In this document: positions 16,798 to 26,036 of the stretch, in pieces
Layout: each line of letters opens with the position of its first letter
How positions within the stretch are numbered: position 1 is the first letter of the stretch
Assembly: GCA_000769715.1 (NCBI GenBank)
Contig: JROS01000076.1
Coordinates: 1 to 42,354, forward strand
Source of the DNA: Desulfobulbus sp. Tol-SR
GTDB taxonomy: Bacteria; Desulfobacterota; Desulfobulbia; Desulfobulbales; Desulfocapsaceae
Length of the DNA: 42,354 bases
Reading direction: 5' to 3'
Program-made: the position numbers and the translations under genes
Notes under the pieces: model-generated
Told to the model about the DNA's origin: nothing
The model's database searches: none
Seen by the model: only the letters and a program-made list of their open reading frames with translations

Positions 16798-18371
16798 TCA
16801 GTGCAGCAGGTCGTTGATGACCTGCCGGTACTTCTGTTCGATGACGTGCCGCTTCTTTTTCAAGGTGTTGGTCAATTCCTCGCCGAGCTTGAACTCCTTG
16901 GCGAGGAAGGCGATGCCCTGCAGTTTTTCGTACGATTTGAATCCCTGCCTGGGGTGAAGCAGGCGGTTCATCTCGTGCCGGATGTGGTCGAGAACCCGGC
17001 TGTTGGTCAGCAGTTCCTCCCCCTCCTCCTTCAGGTCGGAAAACCGCTGCCGCGCGTATTCCCGTAACTCGTCGATATTGGGGATCAGCAATGCCCCCAG
17101 GCCCTTCTTGTCCTGGCCGACCAGCACCGCATCCTGGATGAAGGGAAACATCGAGATCGCGTTTTCGATCCGGGTCGGGTCGATATTCTCGCCGCTGGCG
17201 AGGACGATGATCACCTTGGCCCGGCCGGTGATCACCAGTTCGCCGGAGAGCGTCATCCGGCCGAGATCGCCGGTCCGGAAGAATCCATCCTCGGTGAAGG
17301 ATCTGGCCGTCTCCTCCTCGTCGCGATAGTAGCCGCGAGTCACCTGGGGTCCGCGCACCTCGATCAGCCCCTCCCGGCCGGGCGGCAGGATCTCGCCCTC
17401 CTCGGAGGCGATCCGGATCTCGGTCAGCGGCACCGGCGGCCCGACCGTGCCGTAGACCCGGCAGTTCAGGCCCCGGCCGGCGATCGACGGCGAACATTCG
17501 GTCATGCCGTAGGCGTTGACGATGCGGATGCCGACGGCGTCGATCCATTCCTCGAGATAGGTGGCCAGGGTCCCGCCGCCGCTGATCGCCAGGCGCAGCC
17601 GGCCGCCGAAACGCTGCTGGACCAGGGCCAGCTTCTTCATCGCCAGCTTGTACAGGGGGTAGAGGACGATCATCCCGGCCAGGGCCGGAACCCGCCGCTG
17701 CAGGGCGCGCCACCACGGCTCGGGGGCATAGACCGGAAAGCGTCCCAGATAACGGCGGCGATAGCGCCGATAGGCCGCCGACACCCGAACCATGGCGGCA
17801 AACAGCCCGCTGGCCAGCCTGCCCTTTTTCTTCACCCCGGCCTGCACCCGCGAGTACAGCGATTCCCACACCCGCGGCACGATGGCGACCAGCGTCGGCC
17901 GGTATTTCTCGAGATCCTGGGCATGATGTTGGCATGGCTCGGCATCACCCCCTTCGGCTGACCGGTGGTCCCCGAGGTGTAGATGACGGTCAGCAGGTCC
18001 TCGGCCGTGATCGCCTCCCCCCCCCGCTGGTGGAAGCGCTGGAAGTCGTCATCGGTGAAGCGCCGGTCGGCCAGCAGGTCGGTGTAGGAGTAGACGTGGC
18101 TGAACAGGGTGTGCAGTTCCGGGGCGCCGATGACGAACACCCCCTTGAACTGGCGGCAGCCCTTGATATAGTCGCCGTGCAGGGCCAGGAGCAGGACATC
18201 CTCGAACAGCTTGCCGTAGGTGACCCGGCACTCCTCCTCGCCGGCCAGGTAGATGAAGGCTGTCTTATGACGACGGCGGCTGGCGCTGGCAACCAGCACC
18301 TCAAACAGCGTCGCCGGCGCCTCATAATCGGGAAGGGCAAATGGCTCAAGCGGCGGTTGCGGCTCGGTCAT
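16798..18371 (-). pseudogene. Long-chain acyl-CoA synthetase (AMP-forming) gene with two internal deletions
   Basis: The minus strand encodes clear pieces of a FadD-like long-chain fatty-acid CoA ligase. The first frame (18371 to 17832) holds VTYGKLFEDVLLLA, then LHGDYIKGCRQFKGVFVIG, then the P-loop VIYTSGTTGQPKGVMPSHAN. The second frame (from about 17916 to 16798) resumes with QDLEKYRPTLVAIVPRVWE and continues through GGGTLATYLEEWIDA, NAYGMTECSP, TGDLGRM and the C-terminal lysine region. Intact homologues have roughly 60-80 residues between SHANIM and the YRPT segment, here missing together with a frame change. A second block after FEDVLLLA seems deleted in frame. Total length is about 1.57 kb against the usual 1.8-1.95 kb. 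It overlaps ubiE by ATGA. The enzyme is almost certainly inactive unless the assembly is faulty here. Confidence 0.75.
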
Positions 18372-19054
18372 GGTCGAATCCCCCAGTGGATGCCGATCGT
18401 CCCCATCATGAATTTGCGGTAGCCGACGTCGATGAAACCGGCTGCCCGGAAGATCCCGGCAAGGGTCTCGGCGTCATGAAAATCCATCGTCGATCCGGTG
18501 AGATAACTGTAGGCGGAGGCATCCCTGGCGATCAGCCGGCCGAGCAGTGGAATGCCATAGCGGAAGTAGAGGTTGAGCAGCGGCCACAGCAGGTTGGCGG
18601 CCGGCGGCGTGGTATCGAGGCAGACCACCCGGCCGCCGGGTCTGAGCACCCGGTGGACCTCCCGCATCACCCGCAGGCTGTCGTCGACGTTGCGCAGCAG
18701 GTAGCCGAAGGTCACCGCCTCGAAGACCCGGTCGGCGAAGGGCAGGCCGTTGGCGTCGCAGACCTGCCAGTGGATCGCCGGATCGCTGAAGCGCCGTCTG
18801 GCCTCGGCCAGCATGTTGCGCGAGAAGTCGGCCCCGATCACCCGGGCGTCGGGGTAGGAACGGCGCAGCAGCGCGGCGATATCGCCGGTCCCGGTGGCCA
18901 GGTCGAGGACCCAGCCGCGCCCCGGGTCGCCGGCCCGGGCGACGACGAAGCGGCGCCAGCGCTGGTCCTGGCCCAGCGTCATCGTCCGGTTCATCAGGTC
19001 GTAGCGGCCGGCGATGGCATCGAACATCCGTTGAACCCCGGGCCCCTTGCTCAT
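18368..19054 (-). CDS. ubiE: Demethylmenaquinone / ubiquinone C-methyltransferase family
   Basis: The 228-aa SAM-dependent methyltransferase starts with the UbiE/MenG signature FDAIAGRYDLMNRTMTLGQD, followed by the SAM-binding motif VLDLATGTGD at residues 49-58 and DANGLPF...FEAVTFGYLLRNVDD. It should carry out the C-methylation that makes menaquinone, the likely quinone of an anaerobe and the substrate of the complex I operon in this window. The second signature reads FGYLLRNV where FGLRNV is usual, a small insertion. It lies 43 bases downstream of asnS, and its stop overlaps the damaged acyl-CoA synthetase start by 4 bases. Function is probable; the exact quinone is inferred. Confidence 0.88.
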   Translation of the reverse strand: MSKGPGVQRMFDAIAGRYDLMNRTMTLGQDQRWRRFVVARAGDPGRGWVLDLATGTGDIAALLRRSYPDARVIGADFSRNMLAEARRRFSDPAIHWQVCDANGLPFADRVFEAVTFGYLLRNVDDSLRVMREVHRVLRPGGRVVCLDTTPPAANLLWPLLNLYFRYGIPLLGRLIARDASAYSYLTGSTMDFHDAETLAGIFRAAGFIDVGYRKFMMGTIGIHWGIRP

Positions 19055-19097
19055 GCCGAGGTCCCTTCCCGGTCAGGCATCGCTCCCCTCGTCACCC

Positions 19098-20465
19098 TCA
19101 GCATGGAGCGAACCCCGGGGTCCGCGGGAAGGGGATGACCTCGCGGATATTGGCCATGCCGGAGACGAACTGCACCAGCCGCTCGAAGCCGAGGCCGAAC
19201 CCGGCGTGCGGCACCGTGCCGTAGCGGCGCAGGTCGAGGTACCAGCGGTAGTCGTCGAGGTCGATGCCGGCCTCCCGCATCCGCCGCTCCAGGACCTCGT
19301 AGCGCTCCTCGCGCTGGCTGCCGCCGACGATCTCGCCGATGCCCGGCACCAGGATATCCATCGCCGCCACGGTCCGGCCGTCGTCGCCCACCCGCATGTA
19401 GAACGGCTTGATCGCGGCCGGATAGTCGGTGACGATCAAGGGCCGGCGGTAGACCTCGTCGGTCAGGTAGCGTTCGTGCTCCGATTGCAGATCGATGCCC
19501 CAGCGCACCGGAAAATCGAAGGCTCTACCGCTGCGCAGGAGTTCGTCGACCGCCTCGGTGTAGGTGATATGGGCGAATTGCTGCCCGGCCACGCTCCGCA
19601 GCCGATCTATCAGTCCCTTGGCGATGAACCGGTCGAACAGCTCCATATCCTCGGCACAGTTGGCCAGGACATCGTCGAGCAGGTACCTGAGCATCTCCTC
19701 GGCGATCCGCATATTGCCGGCGAGATCGCAGAAGGCCATCTCCGGCTCGATCATCCAGAATTCGGCGAGATGCCGGCTGGTGTTGGAATTCTCGGCCCGG
19801 AAAGTCGGGCCGAAGGTATAGACATCGCCCAGGGCAAGGGCATAGACCTCGGCCTGGAGCTGGCCGCTGACGGTCAGCCCGGCCCGGCGGCCGAAAAACT
19901 CCTCGTCCGGTCCGCCACGGGGCTGGGTCGTCGTCAACTGAAACATCTCTCCCGCCCCTTCACAATCGCTGGTGGTGATGATCGGGGTATGGACCTGGAT
20001 GAAGCCCCGCTGCTGGAAAAAGGTGTGGACGGCATAGGCCAGCCGCGACCGGACCCGGGCGACGGCGCCGAGGGCGTTGGTCCGCGGCCGGAGATGGGCC
20101 ATCTCGCGCAGGAATTCGAACGAATGGCGCTTCTTCTGCAGCGGGTAGGTCTCGGGATCGGCCCAGCCGACCACCTTGAACCCGGTAGCGAGCAGTTCGA
20201 CCGCCTGGCCCTTGGCCGGCGATTCCTGGACGGTCCCTTCGACCTCGACGCTGCAGCCGGTGGTCAGCCTTTTGATCTCGGTCTCGTAATTGCCCAGCCC
20301 CTTGTCGGCGATGACCTGGAGGTTGGCGAGACAGGAGCCGTCGCTGACCTCGACGAAGGAAAAGCCGCCGGTATCCCTTCTGGTCCGAATCCATCCGCCT
20401 ACCCGGACCGTTTCTCCAATCGGCTGCCGCTCCAGCAGCGTCCTTATCTTGGTGTGCGTGCTCAT
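19098..20465 (-). CDS. asnS: Asparaginyl-tRNA synthetase
   Basis: The 455-aa product is a class IIb aminoacyl-tRNA synthetase. An N-terminal OB-fold anticodon-binding domain ([18 protein letters not shown]) is followed by class II motif 1 around [21 protein letters not shown], motif 2 [20 protein letters not shown] and motif 3 [15 protein letters not shown]. The pattern fits AsnRS rather than AspRS ([20 protein letters not shown]). Length is near the usual 460-470. It sits 6 bases downstream of the DUF89 gene and 43 bases upstream of ubiE on the same strand, so it is probably part of a longer transcript starting at the TtcA-like gene. Confidence 0.96.
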   Translation of the reverse strand: MSTHTKIRTLLERQPIGETVRVGGWIRTRRDTGGFSFVEVSDGSCLANLQVIADKGLGNYETEIKRLTTGCSVEVEGTVQESPAKGQAVELLATGFKVVGWADPETYPLQKKRHSFEFLREMAHLRPRTNALGAVARVRSRLAYAVHTFFQQRGFIQVHTPIITTSDCEGAGEMFQLTTTQPRGGPDEEFFGRRAGLTVSGQLQAEVYALALGDVYTFGPTFRAENSNTSRHLAEFWMIEPEMAFCDLAGNMRIAEEMLRYLLDDVLANCAEDMELFDRFIAKGLIDRLRSVAGQQFAHITYTEAVDELLRSGRAFDFPVRWGIDLQSEHERYLTDEVYRRPLIVTDYPAAIKPFYMRVGDDGRTVAAMDILVPGIGEIVGGSQREERYEVLERRMREAGIDLDDYRWYLDLRRYGTVPHAGFGLGFERLVQFVSGMANIREVIPFPRTPGFAPC

Positions 20466-20471
20466 ATGATC

Positions 20472-21374
20472 TCAGGGTTGATGCTGCGGTGAATAATAGA
20501 CGACCATTTCTCCCTCCCCGGGCAGCAGCCGCTGGTCGATCCCGGTCAGGCCGGCGAGGTGGCGGGCGGCGACCCGGCATTTGACCATCAACAGGAAAAA
20601 GATATCACGGTCGACCTCGGACAGGGTCTCGAAATTGCCCTGCCCCTTCGAGATCACCAGGTCCGCCCGGTGGAAATGGCCCAGCAGTTCGTCCGAGCAG
20701 TGGGCAAGCGATGTCCCGGGACAGGCGACGCCGCTGCCGATCACGCGGCCATAGCGGTCAAGGCCGCATTCCAACGCATCCTCGAGCGAGGCGTCGTTGA
20801 TGATCGGCCCGCCCCGGACCGCCACGGTCAGGTCGAGCCCCCGCTCCTGCAGACACTCGAGAACCAGCTGATCATACACGATCTCGCCGCAGTTATCCGC
20901 AAGGTAGAGCACCCGGCTGCCGTTTTGCAAGCGGCCGATCCGATCGAGGAGCAGATGAAGGTGATCGACCGCCAGCACCGCCGAACGGCAGCGGGAAATG
21001 GCCCCGTCGGCGTCGATTGCCGCAAAGGCGCCATAATCGATGCTGTTGCCGGCGATGGCAAACCGGACCGCCGCGGCCAGGGGGACGGCAGAGCGCCGCA
21101 CATCCTCTCTGATCAGCGGCAGCAGACGCCGGGCCTCGACATTGTTCCGTTTCTTGATGTGCCGGTAGGGGTCGGGGCAGCCGGTCACCGCAGCGATGCG
21201 TTCGTATATCCGGATCGCATTGGCAGGAGGGGTCTGCTGCAGATCGATATCGGGGAGCAGAATGTCGATCGCCGCGACCACCGCCTGATGGTCGGCGGCC
21301 CGATCGGAACAGATCTTCGCCACCTGCAGGGCCTGCCGCCGATAACAGGGAAGGCAGTCGGGATGGGTTTTCAC
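20472..21374 (-). CDS. DUF89 family protein (damage-control phosphatase / ARMT1-like)
   Basis: The 300-aa product shows DUF89 hallmarks: an N-terminal CLPCYRRQ with Cys7 and Cys10, AIAGNSIDYGAF at about 107-117, and the metal-site segment LYLADNCGEIVYDQL at about 156-170, followed by GGPIINDAS. Several members of this superfamily are metal-dependent phosphatases that hydrolyse damaged or excess phospho-metabolites; the substrate of this bacterial subgroup is not known. Its ATG overlaps the stop of the TtcA-like gene (ATGA) and it ends 6 bases before asnS, so it is firmly inside an operon with tRNA-related genes. Confidence 0.85.
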   Translation of the reverse strand: MKTHPDCLPCYRRQALQVAKICSDRAADHQAVVAAIDILLPDIDLQQTPPANAIRIYERIAAVTGCPDPYRHIKKRNNVEARRLLPLIREDVRRSAVPLAAAVRFAIAGNSIDYGAFAAIDADGAISRCRSAVLAVDHLHLLLDRIGRLQNGSRVLYLADNCGEIVYDQLVLECLQERGLDLTVAVRGGPIINDASLEDALECGLDRYGRVIGSGVACPGTSLAHCSDELLGHFHRADLVISKGQGNFETLSEVDRDIFFLLMVKCRVAARHLAGLTGIDQRLLPGEGEMVVYYSPQHQP

Positions 21375-22099
21375 AGCAGGTACCCCTCACGGACATTGGC
21401 CATGGCGGCGAAAATCGAGTTCCGGGCCCCCGGTTCCATCGCATACAGCTCCGCCAGAAGTTCCCGCACCCGCTGGCGATGGGTATTCCCGGCCAGGGGG
21501 CAGAGATTTTCCACCGCCTCGATCCCCGCTCGGGCGGCGATCTCCAGCACCTCATCCTTCTCGAGATAGGCCATCGGCCGGATCAGCGCCAGATTGCCGC
21601 CGAACAGCACCTGCTTCGGCACCATGGTCGAGATGTTGCCGCTGTAGATCATGTTGAGAAAGAAGGTCTCGACCAGATCGTCCTTGTGATGGCCGAAGGC
21701 GATCTTCGCCCACCCCTCCTGCCGGGCAAGCTCAAAGAGTTGGCTGCGCCGGTTGCGGGCACAGTGGTAGCATGTCTCCTGATCTGCTTGCAATTTCCAT
21801 CCTCGCACGACCTGATGAGCGATGCCGATGCGCTCGAGCTGGCGGCAGATCCTGGCGATAGAACCATCCGCCTGCGGTTGCCGGCGCCAGAACTCGTTTT
21901 CGACCACCACAGCCTTCAAGGTGTAGCGGATCGGCGCCTTGTGCTGCCAGAATCGGAGCAGCCAGGCGAGAACCAGGCTGTCCACCCCGCCGGAGACGGC
22001 GACAAGCACCCGGTCGCCGTCGGCCAGCATCGAGTAGTCGTGCATCGCCTGGCCGATCCGGCGATTGAAGCGCGATGGCAGGCAGGCGTCTATGGTCAT
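21371..22099 (-). CDS. TtcA-like tRNA 2-thiocytidine synthetase family protein
   Basis: The 242-aa product is an ATP-pyrophosphatase (PP-loop) enzyme: VAVSGGVDSLVLAWLL, with SGGVDS at 36-41. Cys110-x2-Cys113 (CYHCARNRR) and a third cysteine at 200 (ENLCPLAG) match the three-cysteine [4Fe-4S] arrangement of TtcA, which thiolates cytidine 32 in tRNA. FGHHKDDLVETFFLNMIYSG is the usual family block. The protein is shorter than E. coli TtcA (about 311), which suggests a family member rather than proven TtcA; the substrate is inferred. It is followed with a 4-bp overlap by the DUF89 gene and then asnS. Confidence 0.85.
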   Translation of the reverse strand: MTIDACLPSRFNRRIGQAMHDYSMLADGDRVLVAVSGGVDSLVLAWLLRFWQHKAPIRYTLKAVVVENEFWRRQPQADGSIARICRQLERIGIAHQVVRGWKLQADQETCYHCARNRRSQLFELARQEGWAKIAFGHHKDDLVETFFLNMIYSGNISTMVPKQVLFGGNLALIRPMAYLEKDEVLEIAARAGIEAVENLCPLAGNTHRQRVRELLAELYAMEPGARNSIFAAMANVREGYLL

Positions 22100-22130
22100 C
22101 TGGGGAAGAGTCGATGGCTGATGGAAAGCA

Positions 22131-22167
22131 AACGCCCGTCGGCGTCATGCATCAGGCCGCGGGCGTT
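22131..22167 (-). terminator. Possible terminator after the lipoprotein gene
   Basis: On the minus strand AACGCCCG plus CGGC pairs with GCCG plus CGGGCGTT around a 12-base loop, with one bulged A, followed by TTGCTTT. The stem is strong (12 bp) but the T run is interrupted, so termination would be partial. It lies between the lipoprotein stop and the TtcA-like start. Confidence 0.4.
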
Positions 22168-22197
22168 GTTTCCGTGTCGAATCGGGTTCCGGGCTGG

Positions 22198-22845
22198 TTA
22201 TCGCTTCAGGAACGGGCATCCGGCCAGTCGTTCCTTGAGTCCCTGGGCAACAAGGTTCTCGACGGTCACCCACTTGAATCCACGGCTCTGAGCCTTGTTG
22301 AAGCTCAGGATATTGCTGAGCAGAGACTCCTGCGTCTCGTCAAAATCGGCCGACCACAGAACCGCGCGGGTCTTGACGTCGACCAACCGCATCTGGAAAG
22401 AGGCCGAGGCCGGGCTCTCGATGGCCAGTTCACTGCCCACCCGCTGCCGGTAGCGGTGAACGGTGGTCACCATTACCGCATCGCAGTGCAGGATCTTGCC
22501 GAGATGGCCGATCACGTCGGCTGAGTTGTCCCTGTTGTCTTCGTCCATCAGCGATTCGATCTGACTGGCCGACAGAACGCGGACGTTGCCGAAGTCTTTC
22601 ATGATATCAACCATGGTCAGGTCGATGAAGCCGGCCCCCTTGCGCAAACTGTCGCTGTCATTCCCCTGCTCCCCCCCAGCACTGCCCCCGGCCGTGTCAG
22701 CGGGCAGGACAACAACGGCGTTCAGCGGCCGGATGTCTTTTCCCGGATCGGCGGTCGAGCTCACGCTCCTGCCGGAGCACGAAGTGAGGAACGACAGGAG
22801 ACCGCACAGCATGACGACGGCAAGGATGTTGGATATGTTCTTCAC
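22198..22845 (-). CDS. Putative lipoprotein of unknown function
   Basis: The 215-aa product has a type II signal peptide: NISNILAVVMLCGLLSFL followed by the lipobox LTSC, with the modified cysteine at about residue 23. The mature part has AVVVLPAD, VRVLSASQIESLM, CDAVMVTTVHRYRQRVG and FQMRLVDVKTRAVLWSADFD. This strand order and wording recall the CsgG/LpoB/TolB-N-like fold of periplasmic lipoproteins; that similarity is by eye and uncertain. The start is a GTG at 22845 with AGAGG upstream. It lies 54 bases after hisB on the same strand but looks functionally unrelated. Confidence 0.75.
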   Translation of the reverse strand: MKNISNILAVVMLCGLLSFLTSCSGRSVSSTADPGKDIRPLNAVVVLPADTAGGSAGGEQGNDSDSLRKGAGFIDLTMVDIMKDFGNVRVLSASQIESLMDEDNRDNSADVIGHLGKILHCDAVMVTTVHRYRQRVGSELAIESPASASFQMRLVDVKTRAVLWSADFDETQESLLSNILSFNKAQSRGFKWVTVENLVAQGLKERLAGCPFLKR

Positions 22846-22899
22846 GCAAGACCTCTCTGCAGAGTTTTCATTTAGTATTCCGGTGTGCCTTGACCGAAC

Positions 22900-23499
22900 T
22901 CACAGCAATCCCTTGGAAGAAAGGACGCCGCTGACGTGTTCCGACAGGGCGGATGCCTCATGCATCGTCCTTCCCAACCCCTTGAACACTGCCTCAAGGA
23001 TGTGATGCCCATTCTCCCCATGCAGCATGTCGATATGCAGGGTCACGCCGGCATGCTGACTGAAGGCCCGGAGAAACTCCTTGCCGAGCCCGGTATCGAA
23101 CGTCCCGATCTTCTGATCGCTCAGCGAGACATTGTACTGCAGGAAAGGCCTGTTGGATATATCGGCGACAACCCTGACCAGGGTCTCGTCCATCGGCATA
23201 TGGCAGCTTCCATAGCGGTTGATGCCCGACTTGCCGCCAAGCGCCCGGCTGAAGGCCTGTCCGAGACAGATGCCGACATCTTCGACGGTATGATGATCGT
23301 CGACCTCGATGTCGCCTTTGGCCGATATCGCCAGGTCGAAAAAGCCGTGAACGGTAAAGAGGGTGAGCATGTGATCGAGGAACGGAACACCGGTATCGAT
23401 CGCCGCCTTTCCTTCTCCGTCCAGGTCGAGAATAAGATGTATATCCGTCTCCCCTGTCTTCCGTTCAATCGTCGATGTTCGCGCACCCTGCTGTTCCAT
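22900..23499 (-). CDS. hisB: Imidazoleglycerol-phosphate dehydratase
   Basis: The 199-aa monofunctional HisB catalyses the sixth step of histidine synthesis, dehydration of imidazole glycerol phosphate. Manganese-binding motifs are visible: DHM at about 42-44, DDHHTVED at 67-74 and the mirrored GENGHHILEA at 161-170, plus FLRAFSQHAGVTLH. No phosphatase domain is fused, unlike the enterobacterial enzyme. The rest of the his pathway is not in this window, so the gene stands outside a his operon here. The start at 23499 has AGGAT very close upstream, so the start is not fully certain. A 263-base gap separates it from the divergent tRNA-Gly. Confidence 0.95.
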   Translation of the reverse strand: MEQQGARTSTIERKTGETDIHLILDLDGEGKAAIDTGVPFLDHMLTLFTVHGFFDLAISAKGDIEVDDHHTVEDVGICLGQAFSRALGGKSGINRYGSCHMPMDETLVRVVADISNRPFLQYNVSLSDQKIGTFDTGLGKEFLRAFSQHAGVTLHIDMLHGENGHHILEAVFKGLGRTMHEASALSEHVSGVLSSKGLL

Positions 23500-23706
23500 A
23501 TCCTGTATCCGTAGAATACCCTGTTTGCCGCGGATACCGGTCCGCTTCGTCGCCGAAGACCATGACGGTGCGTTTGGCGTTTGATTTCATTCCATGATCT
23601 GGTATACTTCAACTGCTTATATTACCCCATTGTCCTGAATCCATCTCTATTTTTCACCGCAAGGATCGATAAAAAAGTCATTCACCGCGAGACTGTCTTT
23701 TTTTTA

Positions 23707-23735
23707 TTGACACCCCACCGGCGATTATGTAAATA
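23707..23735 (+). promoter_or_regulatory. Strong sigma70 promoter for tRNA-Gly (and probably rplM-rpsI)
   Basis: A perfect TTGACA is followed after 17 bases by TAAATA, with TG just before the -10 box. Transcription would begin near 23742, about 20 bases before the tRNA. This is the best promoter match I found in the window. Confidence 0.75.
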
Positions 23736-23762
23736 GGGGACCTGTTTTGACAAAAACAAAAA

Positions 23763-23837
<75 letters not shown>

Positions 23838-23847
23838 GCTAAACAAG

Positions 23848-23878
23848 AAAAGGTTCGACATGGTTCGAGCCTTTTTTT
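23848..23878 (+). terminator. Intrinsic terminator or attenuator between tRNA-Gly and rplM
   Basis: AGGTTCGA, loop CATGGT and TCGAGCCT form an 8-bp stem with one G-U pair, extended by AAA/TTT at the base and followed by seven T. It ends only 24 bases before the rplM ATG, leaving no room for another complete promoter in between. Confidence 0.75.
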
Positions 23879-23902
23879 ATTAATCGCATGTTGAGGATTA
23901 CG

Positions 23903-24331
23903 ATGAAAACCTACCTTGCTCCGGTCAACGAGATCGAAAAAAAATGGTACCTGGTCGATGCCGAGAATAAGGTGCTGGGTCGCCTGGCATCGGAAATCGC
24001 CAACCGGCTGCGTGGCAAACACAAGCCGACCTTTTCCGATTTCATCGACAACGGTGATTTCGTCATCGTCACGAACGCGGACAAGATCAAACTGACCGGC
24101 AACAAATGGGACGACAAGAAATACTATCGCCACACCGGCTACATGGGAGGGCTCAAGGAGGCCAGCGCCAAGGAACTGATGGCCAAGCATCCGACCGACC
24201 TGATCATCCATGCCGTTAAAGGCATGCTCCCGAAAAACAAACTGGGGGCGGCGCAGCTGAAGAAACTGAAGGTATACGCCGGGTCAGCCCATCCTCACGC
24301 CGCCCAGCAGCCGGCCGCACTAGATATTTAA
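23903..24331 (+). CDS. rplM: 50S ribosomal protein L13
   Basis: The 142-aa product is L13, an early-assembling large-subunit protein. Typical blocks are [61 protein letters not shown] and [12 protein letters not shown]. The ATG at 23903 is preferred over in-frame upstream codons because GAGG lies 6-10 bases upstream and the length fits. rpsI follows after 16 bases, the conserved L13-S9 pair. Its transcription must pass the terminator at 23848-23878 or begin upstream of it, so expression may be tied to the tRNA promoter by read-through. Autogenous control by L13 on its leader is known in some bacteria, but is not shown here. Confidence 0.98.
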   Translation: MKTYLAPVNEIEKKWYLVDAENKVLGRLASEIANRLRGKHKPTFSDFIDNGDFVIVTNADKIKLTGNKWDDKKYYRHTGYMGGLKEASAKELMAKHPTDLIIHAVKGMLPKNKLGAAQLKKLKVYAGSAHPHAAQQPAALDI

Positions 24332-24347
24332 TCCTGGAGAATAAAAC

Positions 24348-24740
24348 ATGGCTATAGATCGTTTTTACGCCACCGGCAAGAGAAAGAGCGCTGTCGCCAG
24401 GGTGTGGCTTACCCCCGGTATCGGCAAGGTGATCGTCAATCAGCTCGATGCCGAGGCCTACTTCGGCGGGACCTTCAAGACCCCGAAGATCGAGAAACCG
24501 TTCAAGGTCACCGATACCTCTGAAAAATACGACGTCAAGGCCACCCTCAGGGGTGGTGGCAAGTCGGCCCAGGTCGAGGCGTTGGCCCATGGAATCTCCA
24601 AGGCCCTGCTCGATATCGATTCCGAGAACAGGATCCCGTTGAAGCGTTCCGGACTCCTCACCCGCGATCCGCGAGTCAAGGAACGTAAGAAGTACGGCCA
24701 GAAGGCTGCTCGCGCCAAGTTCCAGTTCTCCAAGCGTTAA
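24348..24740 (+). CDS. rpsI: 30S ribosomal protein S9
   Basis: The 130-aa product is S9, whose basic C-terminal tail reaches the P-site tRNA. Typical features are FYATGKRKSAVARVWL, GGGKSAQVEALAHGISKALL, LLTRDPRVKERKKYGQKAAR and the invariant FQFSKR end. It has GGAG upstream and is paired with rplM. A perfect intrinsic terminator follows at 24817. Confidence 0.98.
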   Translation: MAIDRFYATGKRKSAVARVWLTPGIGKVIVNQLDAEAYFGGTFKTPKIEKPFKVTDTSEKYDVKATLRGGGKSAQVEALAHGISKALLDIDSENRIPLKRSGLLTRDPRVKERKKYGQKAARAKFQFSKR

Positions 24741-24816
24741 TCGATTTCAGCACCAGACGTATCCGTCGGTCAGTGCAGCGGCCGGCAGTCGAAATACCAC
24801 GACACACCGCAACCGA

Positions 24817-24847
24817 GGGAATAACAGCAAACCTGTTATTCCCTTTT
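24817..24847 (+). terminator. Intrinsic terminator of rplM-rpsI
   Basis: GGGAATAACAG and CTGTTATTCCC form a perfect 11-bp stem around the loop CAAAC, followed by TTTT. It lies 76 bases after the rpsI stop and before argC. Confidence 0.85.
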
Positions 24848-24957
24848 GGTGTTTTTGCCTTTCGGGGTCTATTTCTCTTCAGACAGAGAATGCGGACTGT
24901 CCGATCCACATCCATGGATAGCCGCTATCTTCAACAACTCATCTCAGGGGACTTGCC

Positions 24958-25998
24958 ATGTTGAAAATCGCGATCATCGGTGCATCCGGCTACACGGGCG
25001 TTGAACTCGCCCGCCTGCTCTGCAATCACCCGGAAGTGCGCCTGACACTGGTGACTTCGAGGCAATTTGAAGGCCAGCCCCTGTCCCAGGTGTTTCCCAG
25101 CCTCCGCACCAGGGTTGATCTTCTCTGCGAAAATCCCGACATGGATCGACTGTGCGACAGCGCCGATTTTTACTTCGCCGCCGTCCCGCACAAGACGGCA
25201 ATGGACCTCGTGCCGCACCTGCGCCGGGCAGGCAAGAAGGTCGTCGATCTCTCCGCCGATTTCCGGCTCCGTGACCAGAGCGTCTATGAGCAATGGTACC
25301 AGCCGCACTCCTCGCCCCAATTTCTCAGCGAGGCGGTGTACGGGCTCCCGGAACTCTACCGTCAGGCCATCGCCGGCAGCAGCCTGGTCGCCAACCCGGG
25401 GTGCTACCCGACCTCGATCATCCTCGGTCTCGCCCCTCTGCTCAAGGCCGGAATCATCGAGCCGGCCACGATCATCGCCGACTCCAAATCCGGGACCTCG
25501 GGGGCAGGGCGCTCGGCCCAGATCGGCAGCCTGTTCTGCGAGGTGACCGATGGGTTCCGCGCCTACAAGGTCGGCGGCGTCCACCGGCATACCCCGGAGA
25601 TCGAACAGGAACTGAGCCTGCTTGGCGGCTGCGATATCAGGATTTCCTTCACCCCCCATCTCCTGCCGCTCTCGCGGGGCATCCTGAGCACCATCTATGC
25701 CCGGCTGCAGGCCGACCAGACCGAGGCTTCGATCCACCAGCTCTATCAGGACATGTACGCCGACGAACCCTTCGTCAGGGTGCTGCCCCCCGGAAACCTG
25801 CCGGCGACCCAATACGTGCGGGGATCCAATTTCTGCGACATCGGGTTCACCATCGACCGGAGAACCGGCAGGATCATCGTCCTTTCCGCCATCGACAATA
25901 TCGTCAAGGGCGCCGCCGGCCAGGCCGTCCAGAACATGAACATCATGTGCGGCTTCGACGAAGCGAAGGGCCTCGAGGTTGTCCCCCTCTTTCCCTGA
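24958..25998 (+). CDS. argC: N-acetyl-gamma-glutamyl-phosphate reductase
   Basis: The 346-aa ArgC performs the NADPH-dependent reduction in the third step of arginine/ornithine synthesis. The N-terminal Rossmann motif [12 protein letters not shown] (6-17), the active-site [10 protein letters not shown] with Cys149, and the C-terminal [11 protein letters not shown] and [13 protein letters not shown] blocks identify the long-form family. The start has AGGGGA 7 bases upstream. No other arg gene is adjacent; truA follows 38 bases later on the same strand, so the two are likely co-transcribed. Confidence 0.97.
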   Translation: MLKIAIIGASGYTGVELARLLCNHPEVRLTLVTSRQFEGQPLSQVFPSLRTRVDLLCENPDMDRLCDSADFYFAAVPHKTAMDLVPHLRRAGKKVVDLSADFRLRDQSVYEQWYQPHSSPQFLSEAVYGLPELYRQAIAGSSLVANPGCYPTSIILGLAPLLKAGIIEPATIIADSKSGTSGAGRSAQIGSLFCEVTDGFRAYKVGGVHRHTPEIEQELSLLGGCDIRISFTPHLLPLSRGILSTIYARLQADQTEASIHQLYQDMYADEPFVRVLPPGNLPATQYVRGSNFCDIGFTIDRRTGRIIVLSAIDNIVKGAAGQAVQNMNIMCGFDEAKGLEVVPLFP

Positions 25999-26036
25999 GA
26001 CACCAACCGCTCTCCCTTCCAGCATCCCTGAATCCC

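Noticed and set aside
19047..20492. 481-codon plus-strand open frame antisense to asnS
   Set aside because: The minus strand carries a complete AsnRS with all class II motifs.
22096..22152. 18-codon minus-strand ORF (MHDADGRLLSISHRLFPR) overlapping the TtcA-like start by ATGA
   Set aside because: Attractive as a leader peptide, but too short, without a ribosome site, and inside a likely terminator stem.
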